Positions 1-7,732 of a DNA stretch of 44,395 bases are shown piece after piece. A program made the translations under genes and the position numbers. Source of the stretch: Halorussus litoreus (GTDB lineage Archaea; Halobacteriota; Halobacteria; Halobacteriales; Haladaptataceae); assembly GCF_003382685.1 (NCBI RefSeq), contig NZ_QLVG01000050.1, positions 1 through 44,395 of the forward strand. The letters run 5' to 3'. The notes beneath the pieces are model-generated. The model was given only the letters and a program-made list of their open reading frames with translations. It was not told the DNA's origin and made no database searches. Numbering within the stretch: position 1 is the stretch's first letter; each line of letters opens with the position of its first letter.

Positions 1-158
1 CCCGCCGGCGGGACGGCCGCGGCCGCACGCGGGACGACGGGGATAATGGACGAGAGCGACCGGCACGCAGCCGACGAGGCTACTCGAAGCCGAGGGACGC
101 GACGCTCGTCGGGAAGGTCGACGGCGGGAGAAGAAACCGAGACGGATCGCGAGCGGTT
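1..158. other. left edge, no assignable gene
   Basis: This stretch lies downstream of the last gene of the minus-strand cytochrome operon. On the plus strand, one frame stops at a TAA at about 44-46 and the other two stay open into the antisense of the next gene. That is expected in GC-rich DNA and is not evidence of coding. A plus-strand gene entering from the left could end at the TAA, but nothing recognisable supports it. Confidence 0.4.
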
Positions 159-413
159 CTACGATCGGGATTCGCGCAGTTGCTGGACCGCCGGGATGAC
201 GACCCAGAACGCCAGCACGCCGAAGATGATGAACCACGCGGTCACCTCGCGGAGCGCGATGGCGGCCTGTCCGTACGTGTCGAGACCCTCCGGAATCGCA
301 CCCCAGAGCTGGGCGTCCTCGAAGCCCGGCGTGGTGTACCAGCCCGACAGCACCATCCAGACGAGCCCGCCACCCGTGAGGACGGCGAGTCCTTTCGCGA
401 ATTCGTCAGCCAT
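159..413 (-). CDS. small membrane protein of the cytochrome bc operon (DUF7314-like)
   Basis: An 84-residue protein with two probable membrane segments, about residues 8-25 and 60-78, joined by a short polar loop. I resemble it from memory to the haloarchaeal DUF7314 family; no function is known to me. The start at the ATG beginning MADEF is chosen because it overlaps the end of the upstream gene by 8 nt, typical of translational coupling, while a longer reading would run deep into that gene. It is the last gene of the bc operon and so is probably an accessory or assembly subunit of the quinol-oxidising complex. That role is inferred from position only. Confidence 0.75.
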   Translation of the reverse strand: MADEFAKGLAVLTGGGLVWMVLSGWYTTPGFEDAQLWGAIPEGLDTYGQAAIALREVTAWFIIFGVLAFWVVIPAVQQLRESRS

Positions 414-729
414 TGTCTGAATGTTCGTCGGCGTCGTCTTTAGGTTTTCCCATTCCCTCGGCACGGAACCGGGTAGAGAACGCGTAGACGAACGCCCCCG
501 CCGCGATCATCCCGACGCCGAGCACTGCCAGTGGGAGGTCGAGCTCCGACAGCGACAGGCTCGCGCGCTGTGTCGCGGTGTCGAGGACGATGAACCCGCC
601 GACGACGAACGCCACCGCGAACATCGTCGAGAAGACGGTCACGACCTTGTACAGCCGCAACGGTACCTCGACCTCTCGGGCGCGAGTCTCCCCCTCGGAA
701 TCGGTCGCGTCGTCGGTATCTGGAGCCAT
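406..729 (-). CDS. small membrane protein of the cytochrome bc operon (DUF7315-like)
   Basis: A 107-residue protein. It has an acidic N-terminus rich in Asp and Glu, then two hydrophobic segments at about residues 28-50 and 64-85, then an acidic C-terminal tail. It resembles the haloarchaeal DUF7315 membrane family as I recall it. It starts 30 bp after the petD-like gene and overlaps the next gene by 8 nt, so it belongs to the same transcript. A structural or assembly role in the bc complex is inferred from gene order only; no cofactor motif is visible. Confidence 0.75.
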   Translation of the reverse strand: MAPDTDDATDSEGETRAREVEVPLRLYKVVTVFSTMFAVAFVVGGFIVLDTATQRASLSLSELDLPLAVLGVGMIAAGAFVYAFSTRFRAEGMGKPKDDADEHSDNG

Positions 730-759
730 GAAAAACGATGAGACGGAACCGCTACCGCG

Positions 760-1587
760 TTACTTCGGTGGCCGGAGCCGGTAGTACCGCCGGTTGAGGT
801 CGAACATGTACCCCTCGCGCATCGACTTCAGCACCGCGTACGTGATGGTTCCTACGACGACCGGGAGCAGGAACGTCAGGTCGAACAGCAGGTGCGCGTC
901 GATGGGGACGAGGTTCTTGATCGACAGCGCGCTGATGGTCCACGCGAACGCGAGCCCCGCCATCCCGAACGCCGCCCAGAACGGCTGCTCGACCGGCCGG
1001 CGCGCGCTCCCCTTGTTGAGGAACGGGACGATGGCGATGATGCCGACGATGACGACGTTGGCCATCACGCCGTACGTCCGGTCGGCCAGCAGCTTCTCGC
1101 CGCCGAGGATGGCCAGCTCGGGGTTGAGCGGGCCGAGCTTCAGCAGGCCGAACGACCAGTAGAGATACCAGTCGGGCAGGATGACAGCCGGGGTGGAACT
1201 CGGGTCGGCCGGCGGGCCGAGGTGCGGTGGGAGCGTCGCCGCCAGGAAGATGATCATGCCGACGAAGAAGCTCGTCAGCGAGAGGTTGCGGATCATCTCG
1301 TGGGGCCACGTCGGGAACGCCAGCACGTCGCGCTCGACGTAGCTGGACTCCTGCCGGAGGTCCTGGTCCTCGCTGCGGGCCCGCTCGAAGTACTCGTAGG
1401 TGAGCCGCGAGAGCCCCTGCGTGCGCTGCTTGCGCTCGCTCCACGTCGGCGTCTCGTCGTCCGGCGGGACGATTCCGGTGCCGCCGCCGTCAGGACGTGG
1501 GTCCTGACGAGGCCCGGATTCCGCGGAGTCCGAACCGCCGTCTGCCTGTGCCTCGCCGGTGTTGTCGGTTTGTTCGTTATCAGTCAT
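760..1587 (-). CDS. petD: cytochrome b C-terminal-half protein (PetD / subunit IV type)
   Basis: A 275-residue protein corresponding to the C-terminal half of cytochrome b, as in plastid subunit IV. Residues 1-90 are a long acidic cytoplasmic extension that is absent from bacterial homologues. Four membrane segments follow at about 101-119, 176-190, 204-223 and 233-253. Residues 138-141 read PDWY, the position of the Qo-site PEWY motif of cytochrome b, followed by YWSFGLLK. It would form the quinol oxidation pocket together with the PetB-like protein and the Rieske protein. Its gene lies 6 bp downstream of petB. PDWY in place of PEWY is usually associated with low-potential, menaquinone-using complexes, which fits haloarchaeal menaquinone. 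Confidence 0.9.
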   Translation of the reverse strand: MTDNEQTDNTGEAQADGGSDSAESGPRQDPRPDGGGTGIVPPDDETPTWSERKQRTQGLSRLTYEYFERARSEDQDLRQESSYVERDVLAFPTWPHEMIRNLSLTSFFVGMIIFLAATLPPHLGPPADPSSTPAVILPDWYLYWSFGLLKLGPLNPELAILGGEKLLADRTYGVMANVVIVGIIAIVPFLNKGSARRPVEQPFWAAFGMAGLAFAWTISALSIKNLVPIDAHLLFDLTFLLPVVVGTITYAVLKSMREGYMFDLNRRYYRLRPPK

Positions 1588-1593
1588 GATTCG

Positions 1594-2388
1594 TTAGTGC
1601 GGTTCCGCGATCCCCTGGATCCACACGATGGCGATGTGGACGCCGATGATGGTGGTCACGACGAACGGGAGGAAGAACACGTGGAGGATGTACATCCGCT
1701 GGAGCGTCGCCTGCCCCAGACTGAACCCGCCGAAGACGAGTTGTGCGACCCACTCGCCTGCCAGCGGGATCGAGAGGCTCATCTCCACGCCGATCTGTCC
1801 GGCCCAGAACGCCAGCTGGTCCCACGGGAGCAGGTAGCCCGTGTACCCGAACACCATCGTGAGGCTGATGAGGATGATGCCGATGATCCAGTTTAGCTCG
1901 CGTGGCTCCTTGTACGCTCCGGTGAAGTACACCCGGAGCATGTGGAGGAACACCGCCGCGACCATCACCTGTGCCGACCAGCGATGGAGCGACCGGAGCA
2001 TGAACCCGAAGTTCAGATCCGTCATGATGAACGCCAACTGGTTGTACGCCGACGACGGGTCGCCGGTCGTCGCTGGCGCGTAGTAGAACCCGAGCAACGC
2101 CCCGCTCACGGCCGCGACCACGTACGCGATGGTCGAGAAGCTTCCGAGCGCGTACAGCGGGTACCAGTACCAGAACTTGTTGTCGAGGTTGTACTGCTCT
2201 GTGTGGCTCTTGGGCATCTGGAGGTTGACCCGGTAGTAGAGGGTCTCTAGAATCTCCAGGTAGTCGACGATTCGGAACCGCTTGTCCATCCAGATGAGCG
2301 CGGTCAGGAACGTCGTCTCTACCGGCGTGAGGTTCTTCTCACGCATCCACTCGCCGTGGTCGTAGTCGTCTTTGCGTTCGATGCTCAT
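1594..2388 (-). CDS. petB: cytochrome b N-terminal-half protein (PetB / cytochrome b6 type)
   Basis: A 264-residue membrane protein that binds the two b haems of a bc-type quinol:halocyanin oxidoreductase. The haem-ligand histidines are visible in two helices: H135 and H149 (14 apart) and H236 and H251 (15 apart). The 15-residue step in the fourth helix is the cytochrome b6 pattern rather than the mitochondrial cytochrome b pattern, and the protein stops after four core helices, so cytochrome b is split into PetB and PetD as in b6f complexes. It begins 3 bp after the Rieske gene and ends 6 bp before petD, so the three are certainly co-transcribed. The protein has a soluble N-terminal region of about 75 residues. 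Confidence 0.93.
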   Translation of the reverse strand: MSIERKDDYDHGEWMREKNLTPVETTFLTALIWMDKRFRIVDYLEILETLYYRVNLQMPKSHTEQYNLDNKFWYWYPLYALGSFSTIAYVVAAVSGALLGFYYAPATTGDPSSAYNQLAFIMTDLNFGFMLRSLHRWSAQVMVAAVFLHMLRVYFTGAYKEPRELNWIIGIILISLTMVFGYTGYLLPWDQLAFWAGQIGVEMSLSIPLAGEWVAQLVFGGFSLGQATLQRMYILHVFFLPFVVTTIIGVHIAIVWIQGIAEPH

Positions 2389-2391
2389 TCG

Positions 2392-3243
2392 TTATTCCTC
2401 CGGCCTCGGTAGCGAGACGAACGACTTCTCCACGATGCTGAACGGGTCGTACGTCGACTGGTGGCACTGACAGTAAATCTGGTCCGCCCCACCGGCCGCC
2501 GCAGAGCCCGCCAGCCCCTTGAACGTGGGAACGCAGCAGAAGTGCGTGCACTTGTTCAGGTGCGCGAGGAACCCTTCTTCCGTGCTCGCCGAGAGCCACT
2601 CGTTGCCCTGGGCTTGCTCTTCGATGCGCTCGCTCCGGATAACCTCGATGGGGAGCGTCTCGCCGCCGGAAACGTCCTGCGAGCGCCACTTGCCCTGTGC
2701 GGGCTTTCCGAGGCCGCTCTGTCCGATTCCGTTGCCCCACGAGCCGTAGTCGTCGAAGTCGTCGACGTGCATCTTCTGGCCATCCTCGACGTTCTCGTTC
2801 TGCCAGTCGAACTTCGAGTTGCCGATGTACCGGAAGTAGTTGTCCTGATCGGCTTCGGGACGGACGCCCTTGAACGTCTGGACGCCGCAGTACTGGAACC
2901 ACTTGGGGCCGTACGTGATGCCGCCGAGTTCCATCTCGGCGACGGTGATTTCGGCTCCGCTCTCCAGTGTTCGCGTCTCGGGCTCCGGGAAGATGCCCTT
3001 GAGATACCCCTCCGAGTCGATCTCGAGGGGAATCTGGGGCATCGCCCGCGGAGCGGGACCTCCCGTGTTCTCGACGCCGTAGAAGTCCACGATACCGCCG
3101 CCACCGCCGACGGGGTTGGTCGTGGAGTTGACGGCTGCCGCGGTCGCGGTACCGATTCCCGCGAGCGACGCGCTACCCACGACGCCCTTCACGAAGCGTC
3201 GGCGACCTGTGCTTGCCGGATACTTGTCGTCATCTGCTGGCAT
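2392..3243 (-). CDS. Rieske iron-sulfur protein of the cytochrome bc complex
   Basis: A 283-residue protein. The twin-arginine motif RRRFVKG at residues 14-20 precedes a hydrophobic stretch (21-37), so it is a Tat-exported, membrane-tethered protein. The 2Fe-2S site is at the C-terminus: box I has C232 and H234 with C237 as the disulfide partner, and box II has C258 and H261 with C260 as the disulfide partner. It accepts the first electron from quinol and passes it on, here presumably to halocyanin because no cytochrome c gene is seen. The start at MPADDD is preferred over an upstream in-frame codon because it leaves 2 bp to the previous gene and places the twin arginines near the N-terminus. 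Confidence 0.93.
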   Translation of the reverse strand: MPADDDKYPASTGRRRFVKGVVGSASLAGIGTATAAAVNSTTNPVGGGGGIVDFYGVENTGGPAPRAMPQIPLEIDSEGYLKGIFPEPETRTLESGAEITVAEMELGGITYGPKWFQYCGVQTFKGVRPEADQDNYFRYIGNSKFDWQNENVEDGQKMHVDDFDDYGSWGNGIGQSGLGKPAQGKWRSQDVSGGETLPIEVIRSERIEEQAQGNEWLSASTEEGFLAHLNKCTHFCCVPTFKGLAGSAAAGGADQIYCQCHQSTYDPFSIVEKSFVSLPRPEE

Positions 3244-3245
3244 GG

Positions 3246-3632
3246 TTATTTCTTGTAGTACGGGTACACTGCGCGCTTGAACTGGTCCCACGCGTTACCG
3301 AGCGAGTCGACGCCGTCCTGCTGGTCCTGTCGGACGTACAGGTCCTCCCACTTCCGGCGGCGCTTCTTGACGATCATCACGTCGGGCAGGAACTCCTTGC
3401 GGTACAGCAACAGGATGAACGCCAGATCGATGAAGATGACCGCGAGAACGGAGCCGAGGTACATGTTTCCGACCGCGGTGTACCCCCAGCCGCCGATGAG
3501 TCCGTACGTGAACAGCCCGACGAACACGACCTCGACCACCGTCAGCAGGACGATGGCGATGGCCGCAGCGGTACTCTCTCGCGCCGGCTCGTAGCGGTGG
3601 ATGTCGCCGTAGGTTGAGCCTGTGGATGACAT
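3246..3632 (-). CDS. small membrane protein of the cytochrome bc operon (DUF7318-like)
   Basis: A 128-residue protein with two membrane segments at about residues 20-48 and 58-77, followed by a basic patch (KKRRRK) and a charged C-terminal region ending YPYYKK. I recognise it as resembling the haloarchaeal DUF7318 family, whose biochemical role I do not know. It sits between the halocyanin gene and the Rieske gene with 1-2 bp spacers, so it is in the middle of the bc operon. It is therefore likely a lineage-specific subunit. The basic tail is unusual in an otherwise acidic proteome and may face the cytoplasm. Confidence 0.78.
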   Translation of the reverse strand: MSSTGSTYGDIHRYEPARESTAAAIAIVLLTVVEVVFVGLFTYGLIGGWGYTAVGNMYLGSVLAVIFIDLAFILLLYRKEFLPDVMIVKKRRRKWEDLYVRQDQQDGVDSLGNAWDQFKRAVYPYYKK

Positions 3633-3633
3633 G

Positions 3634-4290
3634 TCAGTTACCTCCGCTGGTGTGTGGCGATTCGCCGTACTTCAGGAGGAAGAACGTGTAAATGAGCGAG
3701 ACGACCATCATCAGCAGGGTCGCCAGCCCGACGAAGTGGGCCTGGAACGCCACGCCCATGTGTTCGGGGTCCTGTTCGGCGGCACCGCCGCCACCGCCGC
3801 CACCACCGCCCTCCTGAACGGTGATGGTAGCCGTCATCCCGGCTTGGCGGTGGGGCGTGCAGTAGTACTCGTACGTGCCAGTCGTCTCGAAGGTGTAGCT
3901 GTACTCGTGGCCGGTGTTGTACGTCTGGTCGTCGCCGCCCTCGGTGCCGCTCCAGTCCGCGCCGTCGGGCTGGCTGGAGGGCTGGACGTTGTGGTTGTCC
4001 GAGTCCCAGACCCATCGCACCGTCGTGCCGGGTGCGATGGTGAGTTCCGCAGGGTCGTACGATAGACTCCCTCCGGGACCGACCGTCACTTCTTCCGTCG
4101 GACCGCCACCGCCGCCACCGGCTCCGCTCTCGGTCGCGGTCCCGTTGACGGCGGTCGTGGTTTCGTTTCCGGTGGCAGTGGTGTTGCCGGACGACGTGGT
4201 GGTCGTGTCCTGCGCCGCAGCGGCGGTTGCACCCGCTCCCGCGCCGCCAGCGACACCTGAGGCTGCCATCAGGAAGTCCCGCCTCTTCAT
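3634..4290 (-). CDS. membrane-anchored halocyanin (blue copper protein) of the bc operon
   Basis: A 218-residue protein with a Tat signal (RRDFL at residues 3-7 and a hydrophobic segment to about 26), a Thr/Asn/Gly-rich linker, a plastocyanin-like domain (about 66-160), a run of nine glycines (161-169) and a C-terminal membrane helix (about 183-206). Type 1 copper ligands are visible as H100, C144, H147 and M152. As the first gene of the bc operon it is the likely electron acceptor or integral electron-transfer subunit of the complex, replacing cytochrome c. A TATA-like element 26-35 bp upstream supports this start and makes it the head of the operon. The glycine run may let the copper domain swing between the Rieske protein and an oxidase. 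Confidence 0.9.
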   Translation of the reverse strand: MKRRDFLMAASGVAGGAGAGATAAAAQDTTTTSSGNTTATGNETTTAVNGTATESGAGGGGGGPTEEVTVGPGGSLSYDPAELTIAPGTTVRWVWDSDNHNVQPSSQPDGADWSGTEGGDDQTYNTGHEYSYTFETTGTYEYYCTPHRQAGMTATITVQEGGGGGGGGGAAEQDPEHMGVAFQAHFVGLATLLMMVVSLIYTFFLLKYGESPHTSGGN

Positions 4291-4315
4291 ACAGCCAAAA
4301 CTCAGGACAGGAATT

Positions 4316-4325
4316 GCTTAAAGCC
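4316..4325 (-). promoter_or_regulatory. TATA-like element for the cytochrome bc operon
   Basis: On the minus strand the sequence reads GGCTTTAAGC, 26-35 bp upstream of the halocyanin ATG. This is the usual spacing for leaderless or near-leaderless haloarchaeal transcripts. It implies that the bc operon starts here rather than at the upstream DUF7319-like gene. Confidence 0.6.
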
Positions 4326-4372
4326 ACCGATGCCGCCGTAGCCGGGTTTCGACGCGGATTCGCCGGGACCGA

Positions 4373-5329
4373 TTACTCGCCCCGCTCGGACGGCGTGGAG
4401 ACCGCGTCCGTCGGCCCCTCGCTGGGCCGCTTGCTGTCATCGGACGCTAAATCGTCGTCCTCGTCCGGGAAATCGTCGTCCTCGTCGGATTCTGGGCCGT
4501 CCTCACCGTCGGGAAGGAACTCCGGGCGCTCCTCGTCGTCGATGCCGACCGCGCGGAGTCGATTCCGGTACTCCTCGGCGCGGAACCGATCCGAGAGCCG
4601 GGCGTTCGCGACCAGCAGGAAGACGAACACGCCGAACAGGAGGAAGCCGACCGCGGCCACGGCGGCCACGAGCGGGAGCGCGAGCGCGACCCACGCGACG
4701 AGCAGCGCGACTCCCGCGAGGAGGTGGACCGCCCCGATGATCTGCATCAGCCGATTGCCGAGTTCGCCCGACCCCTCGGGAACCTCAGCAGGGTCGGGGA
4801 GTGCGTCGCCCTCCGGCGGGTCGGGCACCTCGTAGCTGTCCATCGACGCGAGCGCGACCGACGGTTTGACGTCCCTGAGGACGGTACCGCTGCCCTCGAC
4901 CGAACCGTCGGGGTACACCACGGCGTACCCCTCGTCGGAGTACGCGAGCAGCTGTGGCTCGCCGTCTCGCTCGATGCGTTCGAGCACCGCGAACACGTCG
5001 CGGTTCGCCACCCGGTTCTGGAGGTCTGCCTCAACCCTGTCGAGCAGCCGCGGACCGGTGATCCACGAGTCGGGGTCGAACGCGGCCTCCCACTCCTCGT
5101 AGCTCATCTCCGCCATGTCCCGCGGGCCGAAGTCCTCGAAGTCGTACCGCTCCTCGATGTCCCCGCGGCTGAGTCGGTCCCCGTCTCCGTCGGCACTCCC
5201 CGCGCCACGGCTGCCGGAAGCGTCCACCGAGTCGGGAGCGTCGGCGGGGCCAGAGTCGTCCACCGAGTCGGCCGAGTCCGAGGGCTCGCCGGGTGGTTCG
5301 CCCGCGGGGTCGTCCGAGGCGTCGGTCAT
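4373..5329 (-). CDS. acidic membrane protein upstream of the bc operon (DUF7319-like)
   Basis: A 318-residue protein. Residues 1-75 are a disordered Asp/Ser/Glu/Pro-rich region, a folded domain of unknown type follows (about 80-215), then two membrane helices (about 225-245 and 248-268), and the protein ends in another very acidic tail. It resembles the haloarchaeal DUF7319 family as I recall it. It is 82 bp upstream of the halocyanin gene on the same strand and its conserved position suggests a role in the bc complex, perhaps assembly, but nothing in the sequence shows a reaction. The start at MTDASDD is supported by a TATA-like CGCTTATGCGG about 25 bp upstream; the longer open frame overlaps the neighbouring gene. 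Confidence 0.75.
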   Translation of the reverse strand: MTDASDDPAGEPPGEPSDSADSVDDSGPADAPDSVDASGSRGAGSADGDGDRLSRGDIEERYDFEDFGPRDMAEMSYEEWEAAFDPDSWITGPRLLDRVEADLQNRVANRDVFAVLERIERDGEPQLLAYSDEGYAVVYPDGSVEGSGTVLRDVKPSVALASMDSYEVPDPPEGDALPDPAEVPEGSGELGNRLMQIIGAVHLLAGVALLVAWVALALPLVAAVAAVGFLLFGVFVFLLVANARLSDRFRAEEYRNRLRAVGIDDEERPEFLPDGEDGPESDEDDDFPDEDDDLASDDSKRPSEGPTDAVSTPSERGE

Positions 5330-5435
5330 CGTCCGAAACTCACACCTGAAGCCGCATAAGCGCCCCGACACTCGGCCGACAGAAGGGGAATTCGGTCGAG
5401 GAAGACGAGCGCCGGGCGCGATATCCGTGCTGGGC

Positions 5436-6098
5436 TCAGAACGCGTTCCACTCTCTGGACTGGCTGTCCAGCCCACGGACCCGGAGCTCCCGCGCCCCGT
5501 CGTCGTCCCGAACGTCGACCCGCGCGTCGCAGAACTGGGCGATGGTGCTGATCACGCGCTCGTCCTGCGTGGTCGGGTCGATGAGGAACACCCCGAGCCC
5601 GTCGGCTGCGTCGATGCGGCCGCCGATTGTGTGGACGAACCGCGAGATGGTCCGGAACTCCGCGTACATCAGCAGGGTCGACAGCGAGTACAGGCCCGCG
5701 CGCACTCGCTCACAACCGTTGGCGTGGACGTCACGGTACAGCCCCGAGAACTCGATGCCGATGCCGGTCAGGTCGCTCGGGCTCGACACCAGCGCCACGT
5801 GGTCGTCGGACTGGTCGCGGCCCTGCTGTCTGCTCACGCAGTCCACGACGCCGTATTGTGAGCCGTTCACGCCACCACAGAGCTCGTCGCACTGGCTCAG
5901 GAGCCGCTCGCCGCTCTTGTTCGTCGTGACGAACACCATCCCCTCGTCGCGGTCGTTGCCGTCGGTGACCAGCCGGATCGCGAGCCGCCGCGCACCGCTC
6001 ATCGCGGGACCGGCGACCAGTAGGTTCGTGCCGGGGTCGACGCCGTCGATGGGGAGGTCGTCGCCGAACCGGTACTTTCGGCGCGCTCGCTGGCTCAC
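5436..6098 (-). CDS. degenerate RecA/KaiC-like protein (DUF7504-like)
   Basis: A 220-residue soluble protein that looks like a RecA/KaiC fold. An N-terminal LLVAGPAMSG at residues 26-35 occupies the Walker A position, and beta strands such as MVFVTTN and HVALVSS follow. The Walker A lysine and Ser/Thr are missing (Ala36 and Arg37), so ATP hydrolysis is unlikely. It resembles the haloarchaeal DUF7504 family. It starts with GTG overlapping the stop of the receiver-GAF gene by 4 nt, so the two are translationally coupled and probably act in one signalling pathway. What it senses or regulates cannot be read from the sequence. Confidence 0.72.
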   Translation of the reverse strand: MSQRARRKYRFGDDLPIDGVDPGTNLLVAGPAMSGARRLAIRLVTDGNDRDEGMVFVTTNKSGERLLSQCDELCGGVNGSQYGVVDCVSRQQGRDQSDDHVALVSSPSDLTGIGIEFSGLYRDVHANGCERVRAGLYSLSTLLMYAEFRTISRFVHTIGGRIDAADGLGVFLIDPTTQDERVISTIAQFCDARVDVRDDDGARELRVRGLDSQSREWNAF

Positions 6099-7054
6099 GA
6101 ACGGTCACCTCCTTGTGCGAGAGCCGTGGCCTCCTCCAGTTCCGAGACCTCGTGGCGAAGGTCGATCACGCTCATCGCCACGTCCGCGAGCGTGCTGAGA
6201 AACTCCCTGTGGTCGGCCGAGAACGTTCGCGGCTCGTCGTCGTACACGCACAGCGTGCCGATGGAGAGCCCCTCGTCGGTGGTCAGGTTCGCGCCCGCGT
6301 ACGAACGAATCCCCAATTCGTCGAGGCTCTCGTTGTCCTCGAACCGGGGGTCGGCCTTCACGTCGCCGATGACGGTGACCTCGTCCTCGTCGAGGATGGT
6401 GTAGGTGCAGATGGAGTCTTCCCGAGAGGTCGGGGTCCAGTCCGTGCTGTGACAGGCCAGAAACTGCTGGCTGTGCTCCTTGATGAGGTTCACCGAAGCC
6501 TGTGGCGCGTCGAAGTGCTGGGCTGCGATATCGGTGATTCGCTGTACGTCGGGTTGGAGCGTCTCCGAGTCGAGTTCGTAGGCTTCGAGCGCGTCGAGGC
6601 GCTCGGCCTCGTCCTGCGGGAGCGGGTACGCGGTCTGGGCGGCCGACTCGACGGTGAACTCCACCACGCGCCACAGCTCCTCGACGTCGTCGGGGAACCC
6701 CTTGGGCACGAACTCGGCGACGGTCCCGCCCGCCTCGTCGGTCTCGATCTCGGTGCGGTCCGTCTCCGTGTAGAGGACGCAGCCCGCGTCCGGCTGCAGG
6801 TCCCGGACGCGCTCGGCGACCTCCAGCCCGTTGCCGTCGGGGAGGTCGTACTCGGTCACCACGCAGTCCACGTCGCAGTCGGCCAGCGTCTCGGTCGCGT
6901 CGGCCACCGACTCGGCCGTGAGGAAGGTCACGTCCCGCGCGTGCTCCTCGCCCCCTGCACGCTCCCCGCTCCGGGCGTGCTCACGGACGCGCTCCAGCGC
7001 GGCCGCGCGGGAGGGCCGCTCTCGGTCGACGTAGAGGACGCTGGGGTTCGACAT
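6095..7054 (-). CDS. response-regulator-like receiver domain fused to a GAF domain
   Basis: A 319-residue signalling protein. Residues 5-130 form a receiver domain, with an acidic pocket at D10 and E12 and a conserved lysine at K118, but the phosphoacceptor position holds glutamate (E68 in VVTEYDLP) instead of aspartate. Residues 150-305 form a GAF domain of the type found in haloarchaeal sensor proteins (segments ICTYTIL and YAGANL). There is no histidine kinase or DNA-binding domain. The ATG beginning MSNPSV is chosen; a GTG nine bases upstream (7063) is also possible and sits better with the TATA-like element. It is coupled to the RecA-like gene downstream and lies next to the respiratory operon, which may hint at redox or small-ligand sensing. 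Confidence 0.82.
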   Translation of the reverse strand: MSNPSVLYVDRERPSRAAALERVREHARSGERAGGEEHARDVTFLTAESVADATETLADCDVDCVVTEYDLPDGNGLEVAERVRDLQPDAGCVLYTETDRTEIETDEAGGTVAEFVPKGFPDDVEELWRVVEFTVESAAQTAYPLPQDEAERLDALEAYELDSETLQPDVQRITDIAAQHFDAPQASVNLIKEHSQQFLACHSTDWTPTSREDSICTYTILDEDEVTVIGDVKADPRFEDNESLDELGIRSYAGANLTTDEGLSIGTLCVYDDEPRTFSADHREFLSTLADVAMSVIDLRHEVSELEEATALAQGGDRS

Positions 7055-7088
7055 CTCGGTCACTTAGCGGAAGGTAGCGCCCGCCCGG

Positions 7089-7098
7089 GATTAAATTT
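7089..7098 (-). promoter_or_regulatory. TATA-like element for the receiver-GAF / RecA-like pair
   Basis: The minus-strand sequence AAATTTAATC lies 26-35 bp upstream of the GTG at 7063 and 35-44 bp upstream of the ATG at 7054. The spacing slightly favours the GTG start if the message is leaderless. Confidence 0.5.
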
Positions 7099-7194
7099 GG
7101 CATATGTAATCCGTCTAACAATGGCGATAGCGGCCGGATTGGTCGTGCGACCGCTTTCGCACGCCTTAACCCGGCCCGCTCCCAACCGCCGCGC

Positions 7195-7686
7195 ATGGTC
7201 AGCGACGCCCTGGTTGCGACGGTTGTGGCCCTCCTCGTCACCGCGAGCTTCCCGTTCTACCTCTACGGGGCGTGGTACATTCTCGATCAGGAGGTGGTGA
7301 CGTGGGACGTACTCATCCACCACCTCAAGTTCATCGCCGTCGGACTCGTCCTGACCACGGGTCCGATGCTGACGTGGATGGCCCCGCGTTTCCTCGACCA
7401 GATCGGCGGCCTCTCGGCGCTCCACGTGTTCCTCGGGCTGCAGGCGTACGCGATGCTCATCCTCGCGCTCACGGGCATCGTTCGCATCTTTCAGGTCAAG
7501 CGCGGCCACGACCTGTACGAGCAGGACGCGACCGAGCGCGACGTGGACATCGACGAACTCCACGAGAACATGGGCGCGTGGCGGGGCCGGCTCCGCATCG
7601 GCGTCGCGGGCTACGTGGTGTTCTGGCTGCTGGCGTGGCTCGTCGGGGTGGTTCGGTATCTCAACAAGTACGTGCTGTACGGGTGA
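7195..7686 (+). CDS. four-helix membrane protein (DUF7321-like)
   Basis: A 163-residue integral membrane protein with four hydrophobic segments at about residues 6-26, 42-60, 76-94 and 138-157. Histidines lie in or next to helices (HHLKF near 42, ALHVF near 75), which is the layout of small b-type cytochromes or DUF420-like quinone-linked proteins. I would not claim haem binding without an alignment. It resembles the haloarchaeal DUF7321 family in my memory. A TATA-like CGCCTTAACCC lies about 25-35 bp upstream. It is divergent from the receiver-GAF gene and near the bc operon, so a role in respiratory electron transfer is possible. Confidence 0.75.
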   Translation: MVSDALVATVVALLVTASFPFYLYGAWYILDQEVVTWDVLIHHLKFIAVGLVLTTGPMLTWMAPRFLDQIGGLSALHVFLGLQAYAMLILALTGIVRIFQVKRGHDLYEQDATERDVDIDELHENMGAWRGRLRIGVAGYVVFWLLAWLVGVVRYLNKYVLYG

Positions 7687-7732
7687 GCGACAGACGAACG
7701 TTTTTGTCAGCGTAGCTACGAACGCAGACGTA

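Noticed and set aside
892-1896. Long plus-strand open frame of 334 codons antisense to the cytochrome b genes
   Set aside because: It is the GC-rich antisense shadow of petB/petD, full of Arg, Asp and Glu with no domain, while the minus strand has clear haem and Qo motifs.
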